Below are positions 7,117-14,290 of a stretch of DNA of 19,210 bases, in pieces; position 1 is the stretch's first letter; every line of letters begins with the position of its first letter. A program made the translations under genes and the position numbers. This stretch comes from Nitrosopumilaceae archaeon (GTDB lineage Archaea > Thermoproteota > Nitrososphaeria > Nitrososphaerales > Nitrosopumilaceae), in assembly GCA_030697975.1 (NCBI GenBank), contig JAUYOQ010000218.1:1-19210 (forward strand), given 5' to 3'. Below the pieces are notes generated by a model. It was not told the origin of the DNA and searched no databases. It was given only the letters and a program-made list of their open reading frames with translations.

Positions 7117-8159
7117 AATCTCTTACGTCTGTATTTCTCATCCAATGTTCCAATTATTGGAATCTGATTACCACAGAACTTACATTTGTTATTCTGATCT
7201 AAATTCCATTCAACTATATCAAATCCATACCTCTTCACAGCGATTTCATTACAACCAGCACAGTAAGTATGTTCAAGTGGATGACCAGGCACATTTCCCA
7301 AATATGCATATGAAAGTCCTTCCTCCTTTGCAATTGCATAATGTTTCTCAAGAGTTTCAACGGGCGTGGATTCAAACTCCATCATTTTGTAATCTGGATG
7401 GAACCTCAAAAAATGGATTGGCATTTCTGGCCCAAACTCATCGTAAATAAACTTGCACAATTTTCGTGCATAATCTAGGTTATCTCCAACTTGTGGCACA
7501 ATCAAATCTGTTATCTCAACATGGATCTTTGTTTTATCACGGATCTCTAACAATGTATCAAAGATCGGTTTTGGATCAGGTACTCCAATATACCTTCGTG
7601 TAAATTGAGGCTCTGCACTTCCCTTAAAATCAACAGTTATGCAATCCAAAAACTCATTCATCATATGTACTGTTTCAGGTGTATCATAACCATTTGATAC
7701 AAAAATATTGTACAGCCCGTTCTTTCTTGCAATCACTCCACAATCACGTGCAAATTCGATAAAAATGGAGGGCTGATTATAGGTATAGGCAATACCATCA
7801 GCACCATATTCTAATGTGGTCTTTACCACTTCTTCTGGGGTCATATCCTGTCCTTCAATCTTTCTTCTCTGGCTAATGTCATAGTTCTGGCAGTATTTAC
7901 AAAGCCAATTACATCCAGTTGTAGCTATAGAGAAAACCTTCGAACCAGGTCTATAATGAATTACAGGCTTTTTCTCTATTGGATCAACATGTCCGGTGAT
8001 GACCTTACCATATACAAATAACTCCAACTTGCCATTTACATTACCTCTAATTCCACACAATCCGATTTGGTTCTTGTTTACTTCACAATACCTGGCACAA
8101 GCAGTGCAACGAACCTTGTCGTTTGGCAATTTTTGATATAGAATCGCTTCCTTACTCAT
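7101..8159 (-). CDS. amrS: AmmeMemoRadiSam-system radical SAM enzyme (AmrS)
   Basis: A 352-residue radical SAM protein. The 4Fe-4S/SAM motif C83-x3-C87-x2-C90 (CNWLCKYC) follows a Cys-rich N-terminal section with C18, C21, C25 and C35, as is typical of this family. PVIHYRPGSKVFSIATTGCN is a hallmark stretch of AmrS and pyruvate-formate-lyase-activating-like proteins. The C-terminus holds two further CxxC pairs (near 292-295 and 323-326), probably a zinc ribbon or auxiliary cluster. The family usually accompanies AmrA (AMMECR1) and AmrB (Memo-like), but neither is in this window. Substrate is unknown. The start is ATG with a TATA element about 28 bases upstream. Its 3' end overlaps the cyclase gene by 16 bases. 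Confidence 0.87.
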   Translation of the reverse strand: MSKEAILYQKLPNDKVRCTACARYCEVNKNQIGLCGIRGNVNGKLELFVYGKVITGHVDPIEKKPVIHYRPGSKVFSIATTGCNWLCKYCQNYDISQRRKIEGQDMTPEEVVKTTLEYGADGIAYTYNQPSIFIEFARDCGVIARKNGLYNIFVSNGYDTPETVHMMNEFLDCITVDFKGSAEPQFTRRYIGVPDPKPIFDTLLEIRDKTKIHVEITDLIVPQVGDNLDYARKLCKFIYDEFGPEMPIHFLRFHPDYKMMEFESTPVETLEKHYAIAKEEGLSYAYLGNVPGHPLEHTYCAGCNEIAVKRYGFDIVEWNLDQNNKCKFCGNQIPIIGTLDEKYRRKRFQFVF

Positions 8160-8182
8160 CAGACTAATTAGATGTCTTTTAC

Positions 8183-8191
8183 CAATATAAG
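8183..8191 (-). promoter_or_regulatory. TATA box of amrS
   Basis: The minus-strand element CTTATATTG is centred about 28 bases upstream of the amrS ATG, predicting a leaderless mRNA. Confidence 0.45.
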
Positions 8192-8230
8192 CACAACATA
8201 TAGCAAGCTAAAAGTAGAGAAAAAGTAAAA

Positions 8231-8236
8231 GGTGAC
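8231..8236 (+). promoter_or_regulatory. Ribosome binding site of the phosphatase gene
   Basis: GGTGAC lies five bases from ATG 8241. This decides the start: the in-frame GTG at 8232 is part of the ribosome-binding site. A TATA-like ACATATAGC at 8196-8204 would give a leader of about 15 bases. Confidence 0.55.
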
Positions 8237-8240
8237 TAGC

Positions 8241-8735
8241 ATGAGTAAAGCAGGAAATCTTTGGAGAAAAGTCCATGGTAGATTAACAAAGAGACCAACA
8301 AACTTTTCGTGGCTTTTAGATAATCGATTAGCCGGATGTGGGATGCCAACCTCAATTGAAGAACTAAAATGGATCCAAAATCAAGGCGTCAAGTCTATAG
8401 TTACAATGACTGAAATCGCATTACCACAATCATGGATAACAGATGTCAACTACTTACATGTCCCAACAGAAGATCTTAGTGCTCCTGATATGGAAAAAAT
8501 TGATTCTGTAGTAGACTTTATTCATCAAAGACTAGAGTATGATGAGCCAGTTATGGTACACTGTGCAGCTGGTATCGGACGAACAGGAACAATTTTGGCA
8601 TGTTATCTAATCAAATATCATAACCATTCTACAAAAAAAGCAATTGAGCAAGTAAGAAAAAAAAGACCAGGCTCTATTCAATCAGAGTCACAAGAGATTG
8701 CAATAAGTTTCTACGAAAAATATATTCGTAGTTAG
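8241..8735 (+). CDS. Dual-specificity protein phosphatase, VHZ/DUSP23-like
   Basis: A 164-residue Cys-dependent protein phosphatase. The catalytic P-loop HCAAGIGRTGT puts the nucleophile at Cys108 and the phosphate-binding Arg at 114. The upstream VPTEDLSAPD segment should carry the general acid Asp (near 78-83). The N-terminal stretch NFSWLLDNRLAGCGMP and the later RPGSIQSESQE resemble the small human phosphatase VHZ (DUSP23) over the whole chain, so this is the minimal catalytic domain without targeting modules. The predicted substrates are phospho-Ser/Thr/Tyr on archaeal proteins; which ones cannot be said. The stop codon directly abuts that of a 50-residue gene on the other strand. Confidence 0.88.
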   Translation: MSKAGNLWRKVHGRLTKRPTNFSWLLDNRLAGCGMPTSIEELKWIQNQGVKSIVTMTEIALPQSWITDVNYLHVPTEDLSAPDMEKIDSVVDFIHQRLEYDEPVMVHCAAGIGRTGTILACYLIKYHNHSTKKAIEQVRKKRPGSIQSESQEIAISFYEKYIRS

Positions 8736-8888
8736 CTATTCTGGGATGGACTGTGTTTCTAGTTTTCCATTCACTACCTTGATAAACATGTATCTATTGT
8801 CTTTGAAGATCAATGTTATACCGCCCTCTTTGTCAGGATCTTCGACTTCTAGTAGCTCTTGTCCTCTTAATCCATCATACTTTGCCAT
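8736..8888 (-). CDS. Small conserved-looking 50-residue protein
   Basis: A complete frame reads from ATG 8888 to TAG 8736. The 50 residues are soluble and charged, beginning MAKYDGLRGQELLEVED and ending KLETQSIPE. The middle part (GGITLIFKDNRYMFIKVVNG) suggests two or three beta strands. The case for a real gene is positional: a clear TATA element (GGGATATAAG, 8911-8920) sits 27 bases upstream of the ATG. The frame also fills the gap exactly, its stop touching the phosphatase stop. No family is recognised and no function is proposed. Confidence 0.65.
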   Translation of the reverse strand: MAKYDGLRGQELLEVEDPDKEGGITLIFKDNRYMFIKVVNGKLETQSIPE

Positions 8889-8910
8889 ATTGTTTTTTCT
8901 TTAAAGCGTC

Positions 8911-8920
8911 CTTATATCCC
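8911..8920 (-). promoter_or_regulatory. TATA box of the 50-residue gene
   Basis: The minus-strand GGGATATAAG is centred 27 bases upstream of ATG 8888. It touches the stop codon of the upstream gene (8920-8922), so the small gene can be transcribed independently. Confidence 0.5.
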
Positions 8921-9513
8921 TAATTGATCTTTATTTCAATTTCCTTAGCATTATCCTTTACATTGTCTGGTTCTGTGTAATCATGTTTTTGCCAAGACAT
9001 GCAAACCTCTGCTCCGATTTTATGATTGCCAGAACCTAGCTCAGAAGCCTTGAACACTATATTTTCATCATAGTCAAACAATTCATGTTTGACTTCTTCT
9101 TCGCTTAGCCTGATAAAAGGCTCAAAATTCTTAGCCACCTGAACCCAAATCCTTCTTTCCTTCATTGGATTGACAAGCTTTGGATTTCTAGTCCAAAACA
9201 AGGATGCTTTTCTGTAAGTATCAAGTGGCTTACCAACCTCACGTTTTCTTAATCCTCCAGACGTGAGTTTTATACCATATTTTAGCTTAAGCAGATTATC
9301 GTTTTTGTTATACGCCTTTGTCCAATTCTCTTCGGTAAAAGAATCACGTAAAGTTCCTTTAAGTGAGAATTTCACGCTAACAGTAATGTCTTCATTTACT
9401 GTGAACGCGTTCTTGTTTTTTATTAATTCTAAATCTGAAATGAAATTCTTGTTCACGTTTAATCGTTCATAATGATTTATATCTACAATAAGTTCTTTTT
9501 CGAATGCATGCAT
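8920..9513 (-). CDS. Hypothetical protein, start overlapping rpoL
   Basis: A soluble protein of up to 197 residues with no recognised family. It is rich in Lys, Glu and Asn, with several predicted beta strands (ITVSVKFSLKG, RRIWVQVAK, HKIGAEVCMSW) and an even acidic/basic mix. There is no signal peptide, membrane helix or zinc motif. Two starts are possible. ATG 9513 overlaps the rpoL start by six bases (ATGCAT). GTG 9456 would give 178 residues and lies about 22-23 bases from a TATA-like GATATAAATC at 9474-9483. No TATA-like element is visible upstream of ATG 9513, which favours the shorter form. It is encoded divergently from rpoL-tfs-pcn, possibly as a linked but independent gene. Confidence 0.6.
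   Translation of the reverse strand: MHAFEKELIVDINHYERLNVNKNFISDLELIKNKNAFTVNEDITVSVKFSLKGTLRDSFTEENWTKAYNKNDNLLKLKYGIKLTSGGLRKREVGKPLDTYRKASLFWTRNPKLVNPMKERRIWVQVAKNFEPFIRLSEEEVKHELFDYDENIVFKASELGSGNHKIGAEVCMSWQKHDYTEPDNVKDNAKEIEIKIN
9474..9483. promoter_or_regulatory. TATA-like element that could serve both directions
   Basis: GATTTATATC on the plus strand and GATATAAATC on the minus strand are both TATA-like. The centre is about 30 bases from rpoL ATG 9508 and about 22 from the alternative GTG 9456 of the opposite gene. Confidence 0.35.
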
Positions 9514-9789
9514 GCTCAAGTAGTAACTTCAACATCCAAGGAAATCAATCTGTCAATCAAAGAATCTGACATTGGAATGTTATACATCATCCAGCATGAA
9601 TTACTCAAAAATGCAAACATAGATTTTGCAGGAGTTATCTTAAAACATCCACTCACTAACGAGTGCTGGATAAGAGTAAACTCTACAAAAGAAAATCCTA
9701 TGAGAGACATCATAAAAGCTACAGATTTAGCAATAGAATCTGTTAATGAATTAAAGAAATTGTTTAATTCAAAAATTAAGGTAAAATAA
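9508..9789 (+). CDS. rpoL: DNA-directed RNA polymerase subunit L (Rpb11 homologue)
   Basis: A 93-residue subunit that pairs with RpoD (Rpb3 homologue) in the RNA polymerase assembly platform. The family core is clear: SDIGMLYIIQHELLKNANID followed by FAGVILKHPLTNECWIRV (about residues 21-58), then a long C-terminal helix (MRDIIKATDLAIESVNELKK). ATG 9508 was chosen because the alternative upstream ATG 9472 overlaps the TATA-like element at 9474-9483 and would add a non-conserved hydrophobic arm. The stop codon TAA is immediately followed by the tfs ATG with no gap. Confidence 0.92.
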   Translation: MHAQVVTSTSKEINLSIKESDIGMLYIIQHELLKNANIDFAGVILKHPLTNECWIRVNSTKENPMRDIIKATDLAIESVNELKKLFNSKIKVK

Positions 9790-10104
9790 ATGAAGTTTTG
9801 TCCTACATGTGAAGTACGTCTAAAGAAGAGTGAAGCTAATTCTGTACTTAATTGTCCTAAATGTGGTTACACTGAAAATGAAGCTAGGACGCCAAAGAAA
9901 GTAGAAGAAACCACAAAACCTGACTTGAATGTTCTTGACGAAAGTGATGGAAAAGAAACACTGTCTACGATTCAGATCGAATGTGGAAAATGTGGTCACA
10001 ACCAAGCGGTCTGGTGGATGTTACAAACGCGTAGTGCTGATGAACCTACAACACAATTTTATCGTTGCATTAAATGCAGCTATACATGGCGTAATTACGC
10101 ATAA
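9790..10104 (+). CDS. tfs: Transcription factor S (TFS), TFIIS-like cleavage factor
   Basis: A 104-residue protein that rescues stalled RNA polymerase by stimulating transcript cleavage. The N-terminal zinc ribbon uses C4, C7, C22 and C25. The C-terminal ribbon uses C65, C68, C93 and C96. The cleavage-inducing acidic hairpin pair is D84-E85 in the RSADEPTTQF loop. Length and arrangement match archaeal TFS, sometimes called RpoM. It lies directly after rpoL with no gap, so the two are almost certainly one transcript. Three palindromes occur at and just after its 3' end. Confidence 0.93.
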   Translation: MKFCPTCEVRLKKSEANSVLNCPKCGYTENEARTPKKVEETTKPDLNVLDESDGKETLSTIQIECGKCGHNQAVWWMLQTRSADEPTTQFYRCIKCSYTWRNYA

Positions 10105-10133
10105 CGTTTAACTTGAACGTTTTTCACATGTGA
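10089..10133. repeat. Cluster of three palindromes at the tfs-pcn junction
   Basis: GCGTAATTACGC (10089-10100) is a perfect 12-bp palindrome inside the last tfs codons. The 19-bp element at 10103-10121 has arms AACGTTTAA and TTGAACGTT with one mismatched position pair. TCACATGTGA (10124-10133) is a perfect 10-bp palindrome ending at the base before the pcn TTG start. The middle element, followed by T residues to 10124, could also fold as an RNA hairpin. Its role is not known. Confidence 0.5.
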
Positions 10134-10886
10134 TTGAGTTTGGTATTCTCAGCAAAAACTAGTGGATCAGATGATCTTAAAGCCATAATATCTGCTATAT
10201 CCACACTTGTCGAAGAGGCAACCTTTGTTTCTACAGCAGAAGGAATCTCATTTCGTGGCATGGATCCCTCTCACGTAGCATTAATTGACATATCATGGCC
10301 AAACTCTGCATTTGAAAAATACGAATGTGATAGCGATATCAAATTTGGAGTACGCATAGACGAATTTTCAAAACTGATCAAGCGTGCCGATAAAAAAGAC
10401 AGCATAGAAATCAGTATCTCTGATGATAATATGCTCCTTGTAACTATTGGTAAAAATAAAAAATACAAAATGCGATTAATTGAGAGCTCAGCAACAGACA
10501 CCCCACTACCAAAAATCCCATATAATGCAAAAATTGGTCTGACTAACACTGAATTTGATAAAATTTTAGGAGATGTACAGGTAGTATCAGATTATCTAAC
10601 AATACGTGCAACTCCAACAACAGCAGAATTTTCAGGCAAAGGAGATTCAGGGGAGGTAGTAATAGACTTGGAAAAAGGTTCAGAACAGCTAACAGAGCTA
10701 TCAGTTAAAGAGGAAAGCACTGGAACATACAGTCTAGAATATCTCAATCCAGTAGTAAAGGCAGTTGGTACCTCAGTTGGATCAATAACATGCGAGTATT
10801 CAAGTGCAAAACCCCTCAGAATAGAGTTTAAGGTTGCAAATATAGGTAGAATTCACTTCTATTTGGCTCCACGTGTAGAAAGTTAA
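10134..10886 (+). CDS. pcn: DNA polymerase sliding clamp (PCNA)
   Basis: A 250-residue ring-forming processivity clamp for replicative polymerases, the ligase and FEN1. It has the two-fold repeated PCNA fold with the family's first-domain segment GISFRGMDPSHVALIDISWP (about residues 37-56), an interdomain connecting region, and the C-terminal strand FYLAPRVES. The start is TTG 10134 since a stop codon directly precedes it in frame and the next in-frame ATG lies at residue 43. TTG 10140 is a second possibility. It follows rpoL and tfs, a grouping of transcription and replication factors that suggests growth-linked expression. A weak TATA-like GTTTAACTT lies about 24 bases upstream within the palindrome cluster. 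Confidence 0.94.
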   Translation: MSLVFSAKTSGSDDLKAIISAISTLVEEATFVSTAEGISFRGMDPSHVALIDISWPNSAFEKYECDSDIKFGVRIDEFSKLIKRADKKDSIEISISDDNMLLVTIGKNKKYKMRLIESSATDTPLPKIPYNAKIGLTNTEFDKILGDVQVVSDYLTIRATPTTAEFSGKGDSGEVVIDLEKGSEQLTELSVKEESTGTYSLEYLNPVVKAVGTSVGSITCEYSSAKPLRIEFKVANIGRIHFYLAPRVES

Positions 10887-10921
10887 TGCATTTATGTAAA
10901 AGTCATTGGAGATAAATTGCT

Positions 10922-12325
10922 TTGAAGATTGTATTAAAATTTGGTGGAACATCAATCTCTACTGCTAAAAACATAAGAAAGGTTTCAAGCTACGTTCATT
11001 CACTATCAAAACAAAATCAAGTAGTAGTAGTTTGTTCTGCAATTGATGGTGTAACAGACGATCTTATCCAGATATCAAAATTCATACAAAGAGGAAACAA
11101 GGAGCACGCAAATCGATTAACTGCCAAAATAATTGCAAGACACAGACAACTTGCAAAAGAAACTATAACCAAATCACAAAACAGAAAAAAACTTCTAGAC
11201 ACACTAAACTCTGATCTAACTGAGCTTGAGGATCTATTACACGGGGTAATCTTACTTGGTGAGGTAACATCTCGTTCGCTAGATTACATAATTTCATTCG
11301 GTGAGCGCCTTTCTATCAAAATAATAGCTCATACTCTACTTGATCTTGGAAGCAAATCAATTCCTCTAACTGGAAAAGAAGCTGGAATTGTAACTGATTC
11401 TAATTTTGGTGAATCAAGACCGTTAATGGATACAACACGATTACGTATTATAAAAAATGTTGATTCTCTTCTTTCCAAAAAAATAATACCAGTGGTAGGA
11501 GGATTTGCGGGGGCTGATCAATATGGAAATATTACCACCTTTGGAAGAGGGGGATCCGATTATTCTGCAACAATAATTGCATCTTGTATAAAAGCTGATG
11601 AAATATGGCTGATGACTGATGTTGATGGCCTGATGACAGCAGATCCAAAGACTGTTAAAAATGCAAAGGTACTCAAAGAGGTTTCATATGCTGAGGCAAT
11701 TGAAATGGCACTTTTTGGGGCAAAGCAAATACATCCACGTACTTTTGAACCGTTACTATCAAAAAAAGTTCCAATGAGAATTAGAAACACATTCAATACA
11801 AAAAATCCTGGTACGATGGTAACTGCTTCACCTGATGAAGCCACTAAAAAAACTGTAAAATGTGTAAGTGTAATTCGTCATAATGGCCTTATAGATATAA
11901 GGGGAGGCAGTATGGTAGGTGCGCCTGGCACTGCTGCAAAAATCTTTGCTACGCTAGCAAAGGTTGGAGTAAACATAATGATGATCTCACAAAACCCTTC
12001 TGAATCTAGTATATCAGTAATTGTAAAACAAAGTGATCTAGACAAAGCTGTCAATGCATTAGAGATAGAACTTCTTGGCAAAATTATTAAAAAGCTTGAG
12101 ATCACAACAGATGTGGCTATAGTGGCCTTGATTGGTTCTGGCATGCGAGGAACTGTGGGAGTAGCATCCAGAGTTTTTGGTGCAGTAGCAAAAAAAAGCG
12201 TTAACGTAGTTATGATAGCACAAGGCTCATCAGAACTTAATTTGGCATTTGTCGTAAAAGACTCTGATTGCAAATATGTGGTTCAAGCTTTACATGATGA
12301 ATTTGAACTAGCGAAAATAAACTAG
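10922..12325 (+). CDS. lysC: Aspartate kinase with two ACT domains
   Basis: A 467-residue enzyme that phosphorylates aspartate, the first step to threonine, methionine and lysine. The N-terminal KFGGTS motif (6-11), the GERLS segment and the GRGGSDYSA stretch form the kinase site. Two C-terminal ACT domains (about residues 315-467) would bind the feedback inhibitor, usually lysine or threonine; SMVGAPGTAAKIF and GSGMRGTVGVASRVF mark their first helices. The start is TTG 10922, supported by GGAGAT at 10908-10913 as a ribosome-binding site eight bases away. The reaction product is used by homoserine and diaminopimelate/2-aminoadipate pathways not present in this window. Confidence 0.93.
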   Translation: MKIVLKFGGTSISTAKNIRKVSSYVHSLSKQNQVVVVCSAIDGVTDDLIQISKFIQRGNKEHANRLTAKIIARHRQLAKETITKSQNRKKLLDTLNSDLTELEDLLHGVILLGEVTSRSLDYIISFGERLSIKIIAHTLLDLGSKSIPLTGKEAGIVTDSNFGESRPLMDTTRLRIIKNVDSLLSKKIIPVVGGFAGADQYGNITTFGRGGSDYSATIIASCIKADEIWLMTDVDGLMTADPKTVKNAKVLKEVSYAEAIEMALFGAKQIHPRTFEPLLSKKVPMRIRNTFNTKNPGTMVTASPDEATKKTVKCVSVIRHNGLIDIRGGSMVGAPGTAAKIFATLAKVGVNIMMISQNPSESSISVIVKQSDLDKAVNALEIELLGKIIKKLEITTDVAIVALIGSGMRGTVGVASRVFGAVAKKSVNVVMIAQGSSELNLAFVVKDSDCKYVVQALHDEFELAKIN

Positions 12326-12378
12326 CATCAATACAGTAACTGTTCGTTTGTTGATCCAGTCAAAATTTTTGAAAAAGG

Positions 12379-12387
12379 GATAAATTA
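12379..12387 (+). promoter_or_regulatory. TATA box of cobJ
   Basis: GATAAATTA is centred 27 bases before the TTG start of the CobJ gene, predicting a leaderless transcript and supporting the TTG choice. The rest of the gap 12326-12409 shows no other feature. Confidence 0.45.
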
Positions 12388-12409
12388 ACTCAATTACTCT
12401 GATTATACA

Positions 12410-13207
12410 TTGACAGGAAAATTATACATTGTAGGTGTAGGGCCAGGCCATCATGATCATATGACATTTCGTGCAAAAAAAGTAATTGAAGAAAGTGACA
12501 CAATTGTTGGCTATGAGACATATGTCAATCTGGTCGAAGATCTAATAGGTGGAAAAGATGTTTACAGATATGCCATGACTCAGGAGGTAGAGCGGGCACA
12601 TCAATGCATCGAGCTTGCAAAGGAAGGCAGAACAGTCTCGCTTGTATCTAGTGGTGATCCAGGAATCTATGGTATGGCTGGTCTGATCTATGAAATTCTT
12701 GCAGAATCTGGATGGGACCCAAAAAATGGCCTGCCTGTAGAAATAATTCCAGGAGTCTCTGCACTAAACTCTTGTTCTTCCATAGTAGGTTCGCCTCTTA
12801 TGACTGACTTTGCTGTAGTTAGCATGAGTGATCTTCTAGTCCCGTGGGAAATCATCATAAAGCGAGTTGAAGCTGCTGCACAAGGTGATTATGTCATAGT
12901 CATATACAATCCGTCAAGCAAAAAACGGATTCATCAGTTACAGGATACAAGAAAAATTTTACTAAAATACAGAAAACCTACAACTCCTGTTGCAATAATA
13001 AAGGGTGCATTTAGGGAATCACAAACAGTTGTTCTAACGGATCTTGAAAACCTTGAAAAACACTCTGATAAATTGGGTATGATTAGTACAGTAATAATTG
13101 GAAACTCTTCAACATATAATTACAAAAATTTAATGATAAATCCACGAGGATACCAATCAAAATACAATCTTCAAGAAGAGACTAATCCAGAACTAAAAGT
13201 AAAGTGA
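12410..13207 (+). CDS. cobJ: Precorrin-3B / cobalt-factor III C17-methyltransferase (CobJ/CbiH)
   Basis: A 265-residue SAM-dependent methyltransferase that methylates C17 and drives ring contraction in corrin-ring (vitamin B12) synthesis. The family hallmarks are GVGPG at 9-13, the substrate-binding SSGDPGIYGMAG (about 78-90), a PGVSALNSC segment, and a YNPSSKKR motif in the second half. Length matches single-domain CobJ/CbiH. Whether the cobalt-early or cobalt-late route is used cannot be told. The start is TTG because no in-frame ATG precedes residue 18. Its stop abuts that of tyrS on the opposite strand with no spare base. No other cobalamin gene is in the window. Confidence 0.9.
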   Translation: MTGKLYIVGVGPGHHDHMTFRAKKVIEESDTIVGYETYVNLVEDLIGGKDVYRYAMTQEVERAHQCIELAKEGRTVSLVSSGDPGIYGMAGLIYEILAESGWDPKNGLPVEIIPGVSALNSCSSIVGSPLMTDFAVVSMSDLLVPWEIIIKRVEAAAQGDYVIVIYNPSSKKRIHQLQDTRKILLKYRKPTTPVAIIKGAFRESQTVVLTDLENLEKHSDKLGMISTVIIGNSSTYNYKNLMINPRGYQSKYNLQEETNPELKVK

Positions 13208-14254
13208 TTAAGTACTTTTTTTAATAATCTCAACCAATTTCTTATTTAGTATTAGTTTCTCTCTAATTGGATGTATTATCTTAATCAAGTAATTGGCAAC
13301 TGTCTGTTTTAGATCTGTTGGATGAAGCTTTTTTTGCATAAAATCTGACTCAAGCTGGGAATAGCTAGAATAAGCCACATTTCCACCAAATTTTGCAGGA
13401 CGTTCTACACTTATCTCATCAAATTCATGGTAGATAACATGCTTTGCAATCTCTAAAACAGGATTGTCTTTTATGTTACCTTCTTCACACCATGCTTTCT
13501 TGAGCTTTGATCTTATGTCATCATCAGAATCATGTACAAAAATGCCAGATGATGGACTTGATTTGCTCATTTTGCCAAGTGACTTTGAATCAGATATAGC
13601 CTCTGGTTCTGATAGGCTAGGTAGGAGTCTATGATGGACAGCCACAGGAACCTTCCATTTCATTTTTGGAAACAATTCTCTTGCAAGCATGTGTATTTTT
13701 CGTTGGTCCATTCCTGCATGGGCAATATCAATATCTAAGAAATGAATATCTGTTGCTTGCATAGGTGGATAGAGAAGCTTGGCTAGATCAATTTTCTCTT
13801 CAGTTTCTGATCTTCCCATAATTGTTAGTGTTCGCATTGTACGTGCAAGTGACATGTGTTTTGTTAGTTTGACTAACTCTAACCAATATTCTTTTTTTGA
13901 AGAGTAAAGATCCGAACCTAATACAATCTCGACACCAGGACATACTAATCTAAACGCATCTGCATAATACTGTGATACTTTGGAAATTGTTTCCCAATCG
14001 CCACCAAGTTTATCGTTGATCAAAGTGTGCCAGTCAGCCAAAAAAACAGTACATCTTACTCCTGCCTTGAGAAAATCATTGATCTTAAAACCTGTGCTTA
14101 TCAAGCTACCAAGATGTAAAAATCCAGAAATCTCTAATCCGATGTAGTGTTTTGGTCTAGAATTTGTTTTGAAAAGTTCAATCAACTCATCACGAGTTAC
14201 AATTTCTTCTGTTGGTGGTCTCTCAATTAGACTAACTTTTTCTTCAACATCCAA
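13208..14254 (-). CDS. tyrS: Tyrosyl-tRNA synthetase (archaeal type)
   Basis: A 348-residue class I synthetase that attaches tyrosine to tRNA-Tyr. The ATP site motifs are HLGS (residues 47-50) for the HIGH signature and KMSKS at 228-232. The YPPMQATDIHFLDIDIAHAG segment (162-181) and the following DQRKIHMLARE are characteristic of the TyrRS/TrpRS group. The short archaeal/eukaryotic form without the bacterial C-terminal S4 domain is seen. The TTG start at 14254 lies about 30 bases from a TATA-like AACTTTATAG at 14281-14290. It is downstream of a membrane-protein gene on the same strand. Confidence 0.92.
   Translation of the reverse strand: MDVEEKVSLIERPPTEEIVTRDELIELFKTNSRPKHYIGLEISGFLHLGSLISTGFKINDFLKAGVRCTVFLADWHTLINDKLGGDWETISKVSQYYADAFRLVCPGVEIVLGSDLYSSKKEYWLELVKLTKHMSLARTMRTLTIMGRSETEEKIDLAKLLYPPMQATDIHFLDIDIAHAGMDQRKIHMLARELFPKMKWKVPVAVHHRLLPSLSEPEAISDSKSLGKMSKSSPSSGIFVHDSDDDIRSKLKKAWCEEGNIKDNPVLEIAKHVIYHEFDEISVERPAKFGGNVAYSSYSQLESDFMQKKLHPTDLKQTVANYLIKIIHPIREKLILNKKLVEIIKKST
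13216..13222 (+). terminator. T7 tract after cobJ
   Basis: Seven consecutive T residues begin nine bases after the cobJ stop, within the 3' end of the convergent tyrS gene. This is consistent with archaeal T-tract termination; no hairpin is seen. Confidence 0.4.
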
Positions 14255-14280
14255 GTTGAAACAGATCTTGAGCTAAAACC

Positions 14281-14290
14281 CTATAAAGTT
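14281..14290 (-). promoter_or_regulatory. TATA box of tyrS
   Basis: The minus-strand AACTTTATAG lies about 30 bases upstream of the TTG start and overlaps the stop codon of the upstream membrane-protein gene, so tyrS can have its own transcript. Confidence 0.4.

Noticed and set aside
9472..9507. Upstream ATG 9472 as start of rpoL
   Set aside because: It would put the TATA-like element inside the gene and add a hydrophobic arm that is not part of the RpoL family.
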